Assembly (NCBI GenBank): GCA_965250105.1
Contig: OZ252290.1
Coordinates: 1,426,001-1,490,000 of the forward strand
Direction of reading: 5' to 3'
Length of the DNA: 64,000 bases
Source: JBCBSK01 sp965250105
Lineage (GTDB): Bacteria > Pseudomonadota > Alphaproteobacteria > Rhizobiales > Tepidamorphaceae
Position 1 is the first letter of the stretch. Each line of letters opens with the position of its first letter. Shown one piece after another: positions 14,870 to 22,833 of this stretch. The position numbers were made by a program, and so were the translations under genes. The notes under the pieces were generated by a model. That model made no database searches, had not been told where the DNA came from, and saw only the letters and a program-made list of their open reading frames with translations.

Positions 14870-16378
14870 TCACAGGGCAGCCGCCTTCTCCCGCCGCCTC
14901 TGTACCGAGGAGGGAATGCCAAGCGATTCCCGATATTTGGCCACGGTGCGCCGGGCGATGTCGATGCCGTTGCCGCGCAGCGCCTTGACGATCTGGTCGT
15001 CCGACAGAACGCGATCGACCGGTTCGGCCGCGATCATCTCGCGAATGGTGTCGCGGACCGCTTCGGACGAATGCGCCTCGCCGCCGCCGGTGGCGGCGAT
15101 CGCATTGGTGAAGAAATAGCGGAAGTCGAACAGCCCGCGCGGCGTGGCGATGAACTTGTTCGAGGTGACCCGGCTGACCGTCGATTCATGCATGTCGATC
15201 TTGTCGGCGATGGCCTTGAGATTGAGCGGCTTGAGATGGCGCACGCCATGGGTCAGGAAGGCGTCCTGCTGGCGCACCAGTTCCTCGGAGACCCGCAGAA
15301 TGGTGCGGGCGCGCTGGTCAAGGCTCTTGACCAACCAGTTGGCATCCTGAACGCAGCTCGACACATAGGACCGCGCGGCCGCATCGCCCGTCGCCGCCAG
15401 CGTCGCCTGATAGGTCTCGTTGACCAGCAGACGCGGCAGGGTGTCATTGTTGAGATCGACCCGCCAGCCGCCGTCCGGCGTCCGCGTGACGATGACATCG
15501 GGCACGACGGGGCGGATCGGCTCGCCGCCGAAGCTCAGGCCGGGCTTGGGGTCTAGCGCGCGGATTTCGGCGATCATCTCGGCGAGATCCTCGTCGTCGA
15601 CACCGCACAGCCGCCGCAACCCATGCAGGTCGCGGCGCGCCAGAAGCGGCAGATGGGCAACCAGCGCCTGCATCGCCGGGTCGAACCGGTCGCGCTCGAT
15701 GAGCTGGATCATCAGGCACTCGGACAGGTCGCGCGCCATGACGCCCGACGGCTCGAAGGTCTGGGTGCGCTCGAGTATGGCGGCCACCCGTTCCGCCGCG
15801 ATGCCGAGCCGTTCGGCGGCTTCGGCCACATCGCCCCGGAAATAGCCGGCATCATCCACCTGGTCGATCAGATAGCCGCCGATCATGCGGTCGACCGGGT
15901 CTTGCATGGCGATCGCCAGCTGGCTTTCGAGATGATCACGCAGGCTCGGCGCCGCGCTGAGCTGCGCCATCGGATCGAGGTCACCGTCCGGCGGCGCTTG
16001 CGAGATGCGCCACGGGCCGCTCGCCTCGGCGCCGATCGCGGGCGCTTCCCGGGCCACGACCGCGCTCGCGTCGGCTTCATAGGCATCGGCCGGATCGGCA
16101 TCGAGATCGCGCGCCAGCGCCGTGAGATCCTGGTCCTGCGCGCCGATCAGATCGGTGATGCCGTCCTCGGCCGGGATGTCGCCGGCATCCCCCTCTTGCC
16201 GGCCCGCGTCATTGTCGTCGTCGGCGCGTTCGAGCAGCGGGTTCTTTTCCAGTTCATCGTCGATATAGGCGGCGAGATCGAGATTGTTCAGCTGCAGGAG
16301 CTTGATCGCCTGCATCAGCTGCGGCGTCATCACCAGCGACTGCGCCTGCCGAAGCTGGAGTTTCGGCGCCAGCGCCAT
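14870..16378 (-). CDS. rpoN: RNA polymerase sigma-54 factor
   Basis: A 502-residue sigma-54. Region I, the Gln/Leu-rich activator-response part, is at the N-terminus (MALAPKLQLRQAQSLVMTPQ, then LMQAIKLLQ). The acidic region II (residues about 55-130) is followed by the core-binding domain, and the RpoN box lies near the C-terminus in ARRTVAKYRESLGIPSS. It directs transcription at -24/-12 promoters with enhancer-binding activators, typically for nitrogen and carbon uptake. The start at 16378 gives the canonical N-terminus. It lies 37 bp downstream of lptB and is probably co-transcribed with the lpt genes. Confidence 0.96.
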   Translation of the reverse strand: MALAPKLQLRQAQSLVMTPQLMQAIKLLQLNNLDLAAYIDDELEKNPLLERADDDNDAGRQEGDAGDIPAEDGITDLIGAQDQDLTALARDLDADPADAYEADASAVVAREAPAIGAEASGPWRISQAPPDGDLDPMAQLSAAPSLRDHLESQLAIAMQDPVDRMIGGYLIDQVDDAGYFRGDVAEAAERLGIAAERVAAILERTQTFEPSGVMARDLSECLMIQLIERDRFDPAMQALVAHLPLLARRDLHGLRRLCGVDDEDLAEMIAEIRALDPKPGLSFGGEPIRPVVPDVIVTRTPDGGWRVDLNNDTLPRLLVNETYQATLAATGDAAARSYVSSCVQDANWLVKSLDQRARTILRVSEELVRQQDAFLTHGVRHLKPLNLKAIADKIDMHESTVSRVTSNKFIATPRGLFDFRYFFTNAIAATGGGEAHSSEAVRDTIREMIAAEPVDRVLSDDQIVKALRGNGIDIARRTVAKYRESLGIPSSVQRRREKAAAL

Positions 16379-16415
16379 CAGCCCGCCATCCGGCCGGCGC
16401 CGAGGGCATGGCCCG

Positions 16416-17657
16416 TCACAGCGAGAACTCCTCGCCGAGATAGTGGCGGCGCACCGATTCATTGGCCACGACCTCGTCGGCGGTGCCTTCCATCAGGACC
16501 TGGCCGTCATGGATGATATAGGCGCGGTCGATCAGGCCGAGCGTTTCGCGCACGTTGTGGTCGGTGATCAAAACGCCGATGCCGCGATCGGTGAGATGGC
16601 GCACGAGAGAACGAATGTCGCCGACAGCGATCGGGTCGATGCCGGCGAAAGGCTCGTCGAGCAGCATGAAGGTCGGCCGCGAGGCGAGCGCGCGCGCGAT
16701 CTCGCAGCGCCGCCTTTCGCCGCCCGACAGCGCGATGGCCGGCGATTTGCGCAATCGCGTGATGTTGAACTCCTCGAGCAACTGGTCGAGCTGCTCGCGG
16801 CGCTTCTTGCGGTTGGGTTCGACCACTTCGAGGACCGCATTGATGTTCTGCTCGACCGTCATGCCCCGGAAGATCGACGGCTCCTGCGGCAGATAGCCGA
16901 TGCCGAGACGGGCGCGGCGATACATCGGCAGGCGCGTGATGTCGTAGCCGTCGAGCTCGATGGCCCCTTCATCGGCGTGAATGAGCCCGGTGATCATGTA
17001 GAAGACCGTGGTCTTGCCGGCCCCGTTCGGACCAAGCAGCGCCACCGCCTCGCCGCGCCGCAGGCCGAGGGAAACGCCCTTAACGACCTGGCGCCGGCCG
17101 AAGCGCTTTTCCAGCCCATAGGCCGCGAGCCACTCGACCGCCGTTCCGTTGTCGACAGCGGCGGACGCCTCGATGGCGGGCTGAGGCGGCCTCTGCCGCA
17201 CCGGCTGAGGAGCGGACGACACGGGATCGGCGACAACCCGCTCGGTACCAGCGGCAATCGGCGGCGGCGCGACCGGGCTCGGCACGGCTATTGTCGGCTC
17301 CGTTATGTGTGGCTCGGAAACCGGCTGTCGCGGCTCGGCCCAGGACGGTGCCGGGGACTCGACCGGCCATGCCTCGGGCGGGGGCGGCGGGACGGCGGCG
17401 CCATTGGTCGTGGGTACTACGGGCACCGACGCCGCCGCCGGCTGTGTCGCGGCCTGCCAGGCGCGTTGCGCCGCCGTCAGTTCCGGCTCTTCCCAGCGCG
17501 AAGCGGATGGCACGCCATGGTCATCATGCGGCGACATCGGCGGATGGGCCGCCGGCACGCTGGCATCCCCGTCGGCCGGTGCCACGGGCGGGTCGTCCGA
17601 GGCGCGGGCGCCGCTAAACGGCGAGAATCGGCTGACGATGCGGCGGTCTCCGCCCAT
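16416..17657 (-). CDS. lptB: LPS export ABC ATPase LptB with long Pro/Ala-rich N-terminal extension
   Basis: The C-terminal ~245 residues are a standard LptB: Walker A GPNGAGKTT, Q-loop LPQEPSIFRG, signature LSGGERRR, Walker B FMLLDEPFAGIDPIA and switch His ITDHNVRETL. It powers LPS extraction from the inner membrane with LptFG. Before it lie about 170 residues rich in Pro, Ala, Ser and Val, without predicted fold. Usual LptB is about 240 residues. The extension stays in frame without stops from the ATG at 17657, 16 bp after lptA; a start closer to the ATPase core is not excluded. It forms one operon with lptC, lptA and rpoN. Confidence 0.93.
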   Translation of the reverse strand: MGGDRRIVSRFSPFSGARASDDPPVAPADGDASVPAAHPPMSPHDDHGVPSASRWEEPELTAAQRAWQAATQPAAASVPVVPTTNGAAVPPPPPEAWPVESPAPSWAEPRQPVSEPHITEPTIAVPSPVAPPPIAAGTERVVADPVSSAPQPVRQRPPQPAIEASAAVDNGTAVEWLAAYGLEKRFGRRQVVKGVSLGLRRGEAVALLGPNGAGKTTVFYMITGLIHADEGAIELDGYDITRLPMYRRARLGIGYLPQEPSIFRGMTVEQNINAVLEVVEPNRKKRREQLDQLLEEFNITRLRKSPAIALSGGERRRCEIARALASRPTFMLLDEPFAGIDPIAVGDIRSLVRHLTDRGIGVLITDHNVRETLGLIDRAYIIHDGQVLMEGTADEVVANESVRRHYLGEEFSL

Positions 17658-17673
17658 TACCCCTCGACCCCGA

Positions 17674-18330
17674 TCACTCTTCGAGCGGATTGCCCTGTCC
17701 GGGAACGAACAGGCCGCGCACGCGGCCGCCGGTGCCGGAGGCATCCGACACGAGCCGCGAGGAATTGGTTGCCAGATCGACGATCAGCTCGGTGCCGCGC
17801 AGGACATTCTCGCCCTCGGCCAGGACCACATTGCCGGACAGCCTGATGGTCTGGCTGTCGACCTCATAGACCGCGCGGTCGCCGCGCGCGGTCTGATCGG
17901 CCGAGATGATCTCGACCCCGCCAACGGCCGAGATGCGCGAGATCTGCCCGGCCCCCGGCGCGACGGACGCCCCGGCGCCTGGCCCGCCGCCGCCGAGATA
18001 GTCGACCTCGAGCCGCGGCGCGCGCATTTCGAGGTCTCCCTGGCGCACGATCACATTGCCCGAAAAGATCGCCACCTTGCGGTCATCGAACACTTCGAGG
18101 CGGTCGGCCTCGATATCGACCGGTTCGTCCGAATCGGGCGCGAATGTGTTCGGCGCCGGCAATTCCGTCTCCGTTTGCGCGAAGACGGGCGAGACAGCGA
18201 CCGACACGCCGGCGACAACGAGACAGAGCGCCATCGTCGCGACGACGTTGGACAACGGGGATCGCAGGCCGCGCACGCTTTCGCGGCACTCTCGCGCGGA
18301 CGATTGGACCAAGGCGTTGATGCGCGACAT
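17674..18330 (-). CDS. lptA: LPS transport periplasmic protein LptA
   Basis: A 218-residue OstA-like protein that bridges the inner-membrane Lpt complex and LptD. A membrane-spanning signal peptide lies at about residues 28-50 (VVATMALCLVVAGVSVAV, then SPVFAQ), preceded by a longer basic n-region than usual. The beta-jellyroll repeats are visible in VDIEADRLEVFDDRKVAIF, SGNVIVRQGDLEMRA and RLSGNVVLAEGENVL. It is positioned between lptC (2 bp upstream) and lptB (16 bp downstream), which confirms the assignment. Confidence 0.92.
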   Translation of the reverse strand: MSRINALVQSSARECRESVRGLRSPLSNVVATMALCLVVAGVSVAVSPVFAQTETELPAPNTFAPDSDEPVDIEADRLEVFDDRKVAIFSGNVIVRQGDLEMRAPRLEVDYLGGGGPGAGASVAPGAGQISRISAVGGVEIISADQTARGDRAVYEVDSQTIRLSGNVVLAEGENVLRGTELIVDLATNSSRLVSDASGTGGRVRGLFVPGQGNPLEE

Positions 18331-18332
18331 CG

Positions 18333-19082
18333 TCAGCCCGCCCCGCCCGGCCGATCGTCGCGCGCCCGCGTCGCCTGATCCGGCGCGACTTGGCCGGGTA
18401 CTGCCTGGCCTGTGGTAGCCTGCCCTTGGGCGGTGCCGGGGTAGATGGTCATTTTGACGCCGCCTTCGAACAGGAGATATTTGCCGCCATCGGTGATGTT
18501 CAGGCTGTCCGCCGTCAATTCCGCCCCATTGGCCAGGATCCGGACCGGATCGGACGTTGTGACCGTGCCCGCCGCCATATCAACATCGGCATTGTCGAGA
18601 AAGACCCGATAGCCGCCATCCATGTCGATCTCGATGCCGTCGGACAGGGTCATGAATTCCTGGTTGCCGTCGAAATGGCCGCGATCGGCGGTCAGCCGGG
18701 TGCGACGACCAGTCACCTCGGTCATTTCGCCGCTGATCTCGAAAAGCTCCAGCACTTTCGGATTGGTGACGACATGGACCGCGCGTTCGGCGCGCACGTC
18801 ATAGCCTTTGCCGTCATTGCCGAAGCCCGTCAAATGCGGCCCTTCCATCGTCACCCGCTCGCCGTCGAAGCTCAGCCCGTCGAGATTGACGCCCTCGGGG
18901 AGGAAATCGAGCGGCGAGCGCAGGCCCGACAGGAACATGACCGCGACCAACAGCACCGCCACGGACGGCAGCGCATAGCGCAGCATCCGCACGCGCCGCG
19001 TATTGCGCTGCGCCGAACGGAACTGGCGCGCGCGCTCGTCGCTCAGCGCGACACGCGGTTCTGTCGTTGAAAGCCAAGTCAT
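18333..19082 (-). CDS. lptC: LPS export protein LptC
   Basis: A 249-residue bitopic inner-membrane protein. A single membrane segment at about residues 37-57 (LPSVAVLLVAVMFLSGL) is followed by the periplasmic beta-jellyroll with strands such as LDGLSFDGERVTMEGPHL and MTLSDGIEIDMDGGYRV. It receives LPS from LptBFG and passes it to LptA. The last ~35 residues form a low-complexity Gln/Ala/Pro tail containing several GQA-type repeats, not usual for LptC. I use the ATG at 19082 (MTWLSTTEP); the frame can be extended to 19118. First gene of the lptCAB-rpoN operon. Confidence 0.9.
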   Translation of the reverse strand: MTWLSTTEPRVALSDERARQFRSAQRNTRRVRMLRYALPSVAVLLVAVMFLSGLRSPLDFLPEGVNLDGLSFDGERVTMEGPHLTGFGNDGKGYDVRAERAVHVVTNPKVLELFEISGEMTEVTGRRTRLTADRGHFDGNQEFMTLSDGIEIDMDGGYRVFLDNADVDMAAGTVTTSDPVRILANGAELTADSLNITDGGKYLLFEGGVKMTIYPGTAQGQATTGQAVPGQVAPDQATRARDDRPGGAG

Positions 19083-19170
19083 ATACGACCTTGGGGTCCA
19101 CCCAATCCTCGCCACCACCTCTTGTTACGCGCGGCGAAAGCAGAAACCATGCCATCTGCAGTACAAATCA

Positions 19171-19187
19171 TGTAACGCAACGTTACA
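19171..19187. promoter_or_regulatory. Perfect inverted repeat TGTAACG-CAA-CGTTACA
   Basis: A 17-bp perfect dyad with a 3-bp spacer in the 295-bp lptC/mepA divergent region, 89 bp upstream of the lptC start. The size and symmetry suit a dimeric repressor operator (for example TetR or GntR type). The cognate regulator is not identifiable here. Confidence 0.45.
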
Positions 19188-19299
19188 CCGAAACACGGAC
19201 ATATTGCGACCACGGCCGGTGGCCGTGCGGATCGGCGACAAACCCGTGCCGTGCCGGTGGCCACGTCGCCCATGCCAAGCTCCATCCTGGCGATTATGG

Positions 19300-19315
19300 T
19301 TAATGCCGCCTTAAC
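19300..19315 (+). promoter_or_regulatory. Full CtrA-type site TTAA-N7-TTAAC upstream of mepA
   Basis: TTAA (19300-19303), TGCCGCC, TTAAC (19311-19315): an exact match to the consensus of the alphaproteobacterial cell-cycle regulator CtrA. It is centred about 70 bp before the mepA start. This places a peptidoglycan endopeptidase under possible cell-cycle control. Confidence 0.55.
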
Positions 19316-19377
19316 GCGCGCGCGTTATGGTCCATGCGACACGCGTCTTCCTCCCGGAATGCGAGATTGGACCAGCC

Positions 19378-20388
19378 ATGTCGCCCGAAAAGCCGCACCG
19401 GTCATACCTATCCGCGCTGTTCATGCGCAGCCAGCGCGCGCGCGCCACGGGCCGGCATCCGCCACGGGCCTTGCTGTGGCGGGCGCTGGCATTGCTGCCG
19501 ATTTTGATGGGCCTTGCCGCACCGGTCGATGCCAAGGCCGAACCGGCGGCCAAGGAGCTGTTTGGCGCGATGCAGGCGCCGGCCCCGCTCGAAGCCCGGT
19601 CGATCGGGTCCTACGCGCGCGGCTGTCTCGCCGGCGGCCAGGCACTGCCGATCACCGGCCCCCACTGGCAGCACATGCGCCTGTCGCGCAACCGCAATTG
19701 GGGGCATCCGGCGCTGATCGCCTATCTGGAACGGCTCGCCGAGGACGCCGTCGAACAGGATGGCTGGCCGGGCCTTCTGGTCGGCGACCTGTCGCAGCCG
19801 CGCGGCGGGCCCATGCTGACCGGCCATCGCAGCCATCAGATCGGTCTCGATGCCGATATCTGGCTGACGGCGATGCCGGACCGGGTGCTGACACCGGAGG
19901 AACGCGAGGAGATCAGCGCCATCTCGATGCTGCGTCCTGGCGAACTGACGGTCGATCCCGAGATCTGGACGCCCGGCCATCACCGGCTTATCCGCCGCGC
20001 CGCCTCCTATCCCGACGTGGCGCGGATCTTCGTGCATCCCGGCATCAAGCGCGCTCTGTGCGACGGGGCGGAACGCTCGGGCGAAGCGGCCACCTGGCTG
20101 CGCAAGGTCCGGCCCTGGTATGGCCATCACTTCCATTTCCATGTCCGGCTCGCCTGTCCCGACGGCATGACGGCCTGCGTCGACCAGGCGCCGCCGCCAG
20201 CGGGCACGGGCTGCGGCGCCGAGCTTGCCTGGTGGTTCACCGAGGAGCCCTGGGCGCCGAGCGACACGCCAGCCCGTCCGCGCCGCGAGCTTCTCGTTAG
20301 CGATCTGCCCAATGACTGCCGGCGGGTGTTGCGCGCCGCCGACATCCCGGCCGGCGCCGTGCCGCTGCCGCGCCGCAAGCCGGACTAG
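19378..20388 (+). CDS. mepA: Penicillin-insensitive murein endopeptidase MepA
   Basis: A 336-residue LAS-type zinc peptidase that cleaves D-Ala-mDap cross-links in peptidoglycan. The hydrophobic signal segment (about residues 33-52, LWRALALLPILMGLAAP) sits behind a basic n-region. Zinc ligands are seen in GHRSHQIGLDADIW (H-x-x-x-x-x-D) and in the HHFHFHVRL motif near the C-terminal third. The length exceeds E. coli MepA (274) by a longer N-terminus and tail. The frame is open from an ATG at 19327; 19378 is preferred because TTGGA lies in front. A CtrA site precedes the gene. Confidence 0.9.
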   Translation: MSPEKPHRSYLSALFMRSQRARATGRHPPRALLWRALALLPILMGLAAPVDAKAEPAAKELFGAMQAPAPLEARSIGSYARGCLAGGQALPITGPHWQHMRLSRNRNWGHPALIAYLERLAEDAVEQDGWPGLLVGDLSQPRGGPMLTGHRSHQIGLDADIWLTAMPDRVLTPEEREEISAISMLRPGELTVDPEIWTPGHHRLIRRAASYPDVARIFVHPGIKRALCDGAERSGEAATWLRKVRPWYGHHFHFHVRLACPDGMTACVDQAPPPAGTGCGAELAWWFTEEPWAPSDTPARPRRELLVSDLPNDCRRVLRAADIPAGAVPLPRRKPD

Positions 20389-20499
20389 GGTCGAGCCATG
20401 CGGCGGCCGCGCCGGATGTCTTGGCGGTGGCGGCCGCGCCTGCTATCCCCGCCTGGTCGCCGCGCCATCGCGGCCGGACGGGAACAAGATGAGGATCGG

Positions 20500-21114
20500 G
20501 TGACGCTATATCTCCACAGGGGCGATCTGCCGCGCCATGTCGACCTCGGCGCCGAGATCGCCGTCGATACCGAAACCCTCGGCCTGTCGCTGACCCGCGA
20601 CAAGCTCTGCCTGGTGCAGCTGTCGTCGGGCGACGGCAGCGCCCATCTGGTGCAGCTCGACCGCGCGACCTATGACGCGCCGCATCTCGTGACGCTCCTG
20701 TCGGACCCGGACCGCCTGAAGCTCTTTCATTTCGCCCGTTTCGACCTCGCCATGCTGAAAAAGCATCTCGGCGTCACCGTCGGGCCGGTCTATTGCACGC
20801 GCACCGCCTCGCGGCTGGTGCGCACCTATACCGACCGGCACGGGCTGAAGGATCTGTGCCGCGAACTGCTCGGCGTCGACCTGTCGAAACAGCAGCAGAG
20901 TTCCGACTGGGGCGCGGACATGCTGACCGACGCGCAGCAGGCCTATGCCGCCTCCGACGTGCTCTACCTGCACGAATTGCGCGGCAAGCTCGACGCGATG
21001 CTCCAGCGCGAGGGCCGTGCCGAATTGGCGCAAGCCTGTTTCGATTTTCTGCCCAACCGCGCCGATCTCGACCTGGCCGGCTGGCAGGACGAGGATATCT
21101 TCGCCCATAGCTAG
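20500..21114 (+). CDS. rnd: Ribonuclease D-like 3'-5' exonuclease
   Basis: A 204-residue DEDD exonuclease. Exo I is AVDTETLGL near residue 22, Exo II lies in LFHFARFDLAML, and Exo III is in YAASDVLYLHELRGKL (the DEDDy type). It lacks the C-terminal HRDC domains of the 375-residue E. coli enzyme, which is common for the short alphaproteobacterial form. It would trim the 3' ends of tRNA precursors and other structured RNAs. A GTG at 20500, preceded by a GATGAGGATC stretch, starts the conserved TLYLHRGDLP segment; upstream codons are Arg-rich noise. The 51-residue protein gene follows 29 bp later. Confidence 0.9.
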   Translation: MTLYLHRGDLPRHVDLGAEIAVDTETLGLSLTRDKLCLVQLSSGDGSAHLVQLDRATYDAPHLVTLLSDPDRLKLFHFARFDLAMLKKHLGVTVGPVYCTRTASRLVRTYTDRHGLKDLCRELLGVDLSKQQQSSDWGADMLTDAQQAYAASDVLYLHELRGKLDAMLQREGRAELAQACFDFLPNRADLDLAGWQDEDIFAHS

Positions 21115-21143
21115 AGCCCCGCATGCCCAAGGACTGACCGCTT

Positions 21144-21299
21144 ATGGCGAAAACGATCGCGTTCCTGCTGGCGCTTGCGACGCTCGTGCATATGATCCGG
21201 CCGCTCGGCCTGCCCGGCCTGAGAACGCGCAAGGATGCCTGGAAGATCGCGCTGTTCGGCATCGCCGCGATGCTCGTCGCGGTCCTGCTGCAGGCCTGA
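21144..21299 (+). CDS. Small membrane protein, 51 residues
   Basis: Reading from the ATG at 21144, MAKTIAFLLALATLVHMIRP is a hydrophobic segment, then a short loop with LGLPGLRTRKDAW, then a second hydrophobic segment IALFGIAAMLVAVLLQA to the stop. Two membrane helices with a cytoplasmic or periplasmic Arg/Lys loop are expected. Similar tiny proteins with a conserved RPLGLPGL core seem familiar from Hyphomicrobiales, but no function is known to me. It is 29 bp after the RNase D gene and probably co-transcribed. Confidence 0.7.
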   Translation: MAKTIAFLLALATLVHMIRPLGLPGLRTRKDAWKIALFGIAAMLVAVLLQA

Positions 21300-21409
21300 C
21301 GATCACGTTACCGCCACGAGATTGCGCAGTCGCCCGGATGTGAACCGGCAAGCGCGAGCCCTTATCCTGTCCGTCGAGCCTGTCGTCATTTTCGGCTCGG
21401 GAGGACATC

Positions 21410-21973
21410 ATGCGCCTTGCCATCCTGCCGCTCGCGGCCGTCGCCGCCATCCTGTCGGGGGTCGAACCGACCCAGGCCGCGCCGTGTGATCTCGACGTGA
21501 CGGTCGTCTTCGAGGAAGGCGCGCCGCAGGACCGGTTCTCGATCTACAATGACAGCGCTGGCGACTGGACGGTCGGCGCCATCACCATCGATCTCGGCAG
21601 TTCGGCCGGTGGGCTGTTCTTCGATACGTCGGGCGGCGGGGCGGGCTTCGCCGTGTTCCAGCCCTTCGCCCCGCTGGCCGCGACCGACGTCAGGCTGCGC
21701 CGCATCACCGATCTGCGCGACGGCGGCAGCCGCATCACGCTCGACTTCGACGAAATGCCGCCCGGCCGCGTATTCCGCTTCACCCTCGACGTCGACGATC
21801 CGGATCCGGCCTCCGCCGCCGGCGCGACACGGATCGCCGCCTCGGAACTCGCCGGCGCCGAGGTGCGCGCCATCATGCGCGGACCGAACGGCACGCTGAG
21901 CGCCAAGGAAGGCGTCTTCGGCGACGCGGCGCGCGCCCGCATCGCGCCGGCATGGTGCCTCAAGCTCGGCTGA
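21410..21973 (+). CDS. Secreted protein resembling 'aggregation factor core' proteins
   Basis: A 187-residue protein with a clear Sec signal peptide (MRLAILPLAAVAAILSGVEP, cleavage after TQA). The mature part is a single beta-rich domain: CDLDVTVVFEEGAPQDRFSI, then AITIDLGSSAGGLFFDTSGG and RITDLRDGGSRITLDFDEM. The pattern resembles proteobacterial proteins annotated as aggregation factor core, a label of doubtful functional meaning. Two Cys (after the signal and near the C-terminus, APAWCLKLG) may form a disulfide. GGGAGGAC lies just before the ATG at 21410. Convergent with the HAD gene. Confidence 0.7.
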   Translation: MRLAILPLAAVAAILSGVEPTQAAPCDLDVTVVFEEGAPQDRFSIYNDSAGDWTVGAITIDLGSSAGGLFFDTSGGGAGFAVFQPFAPLAATDVRLRRITDLRDGGSRITLDFDEMPPGRVFRFTLDVDDPDPASAAGATRIAASELAGAEVRAIMRGPNGTLSAKEGVFGDAARARIAPAWCLKLG

Positions 21974-22012
21974 GACACGACCGACACGATGGGCGACGGC
22001 GCGGGACCTGGA

Positions 22013-22055
22013 GCAATTCCAGCGAAAGTGGGGAACGGTTTCGCGCCCGGAAACC
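22013..22055. repeat. Dispersed GCAATTCC palindrome, copy 2
   Basis: GCAATTCCAGCGAAAG, then TGGGGAACGG, then TTTCGCGCCCGGAAACC. This is the same element as at 9564-9618, with CGAAA/TTTCG arms. It lies between two convergent genes and may act as a bidirectional terminator. The right arm is less complete than in copy 1. Confidence 0.6.
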
Positions 22056-22059
22056 GCCT

Positions 22060-22737
22060 CTAGACAAGAAGACCGGCGATATCCGTCAGCGACTTGACGT
22101 GGGCGGCATAGGTCCCGGGCAGGCGCTCGGCCGGCAGGCCGGCGCGGTCGATCCACACCGAGCGGATGCCGAAATGGGCGGCCGCCTTGCCGTCCCAGCC
22201 ATTGCCCGACACGAAGAGGATTTCTTCCCGCGCCACGCCCAAATGATCCACGGCAAGCTGATAGACCCGATGGTCCGGCTTGTTGACGCCGACACTCTCG
22301 ACCGACAGCACGCCGTCGAGCAGGACGTCAAGACCCGATGACCGGGTCGCGGCCTCCAGCATGTCCGGCGAACCGTTCGACAGGATGGTGGTCGTGATCC
22401 CCCTGGCGCGCAGGTCTTCGAGGCAGGGGCGCGCATCGTCATAGGCGTCGAGCGCGACATAGAGCCCCATGAGATCGCGCTTGAGAGCGTCATCGGTGAT
22501 GCCGTGCAATTCCATGGCATAGTCGAGCGCGTCCTCGGTGACCTGTCTGAACGATACATATTCGCCCTGCAGGCTGCGCAGCCAGGTATATTGCAGCTGC
22601 TTGTCGCGCCAGGCGCGACCGAGCGCCTCGGCCTTGTCGCCGAGCCGCGCCGCCGCCCGGCTGGTTGGCGCCATGATGTCGAACAGCGTGCCATAGGCGT
22701 CGAACACCGCCGCCTTGATCCCATCGAGCCCGCTCAT
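22060..22737 (-). CDS. Haloacid dehalogenase type II (HAD superfamily)
   Basis: A 225-residue HAD hydrolase of the L-2-haloacid dehalogenase type. Motif I is AAVFDAYGTLFD with the nucleophilic Asp near residue 13, motif II is ILSNGSPDML, Lys is in VGVNKPDHRVYQL, and motif III is FVSGNGWDGKAA. The SNG and SGNxWD motifs are characteristic of true type II dehalogenases (2-haloacid to 2-hydroxyacid) rather than phosphatases. The start at 22737 follows GGGAGGAG. It is divergent from the nitrile hydratase genes; both classes act on small synthetic or plant-derived acids and nitriles, but a functional link is only inferred. Confidence 0.88.
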   Translation of the reverse strand: MSGLDGIKAAVFDAYGTLFDIMAPTSRAAARLGDKAEALGRAWRDKQLQYTWLRSLQGEYVSFRQVTEDALDYAMELHGITDDALKRDLMGLYVALDAYDDARPCLEDLRARGITTTILSNGSPDMLEAATRSSGLDVLLDGVLSVESVGVNKPDHRVYQLAVDHLGVAREEILFVSGNGWDGKAAAHFGIRSVWIDRAGLPAERLPGTYAAHVKSLTDIAGLLV

Positions 22738-22833
22738 CGCCTGTCTCCTCCCGCTCCACCCTGCGCCGCCTTTACCCCGCGGCGCGGCACTTCTACCATG
22801 ATCGCCCCTTTGGCAGACCATAGCGGACAACGC

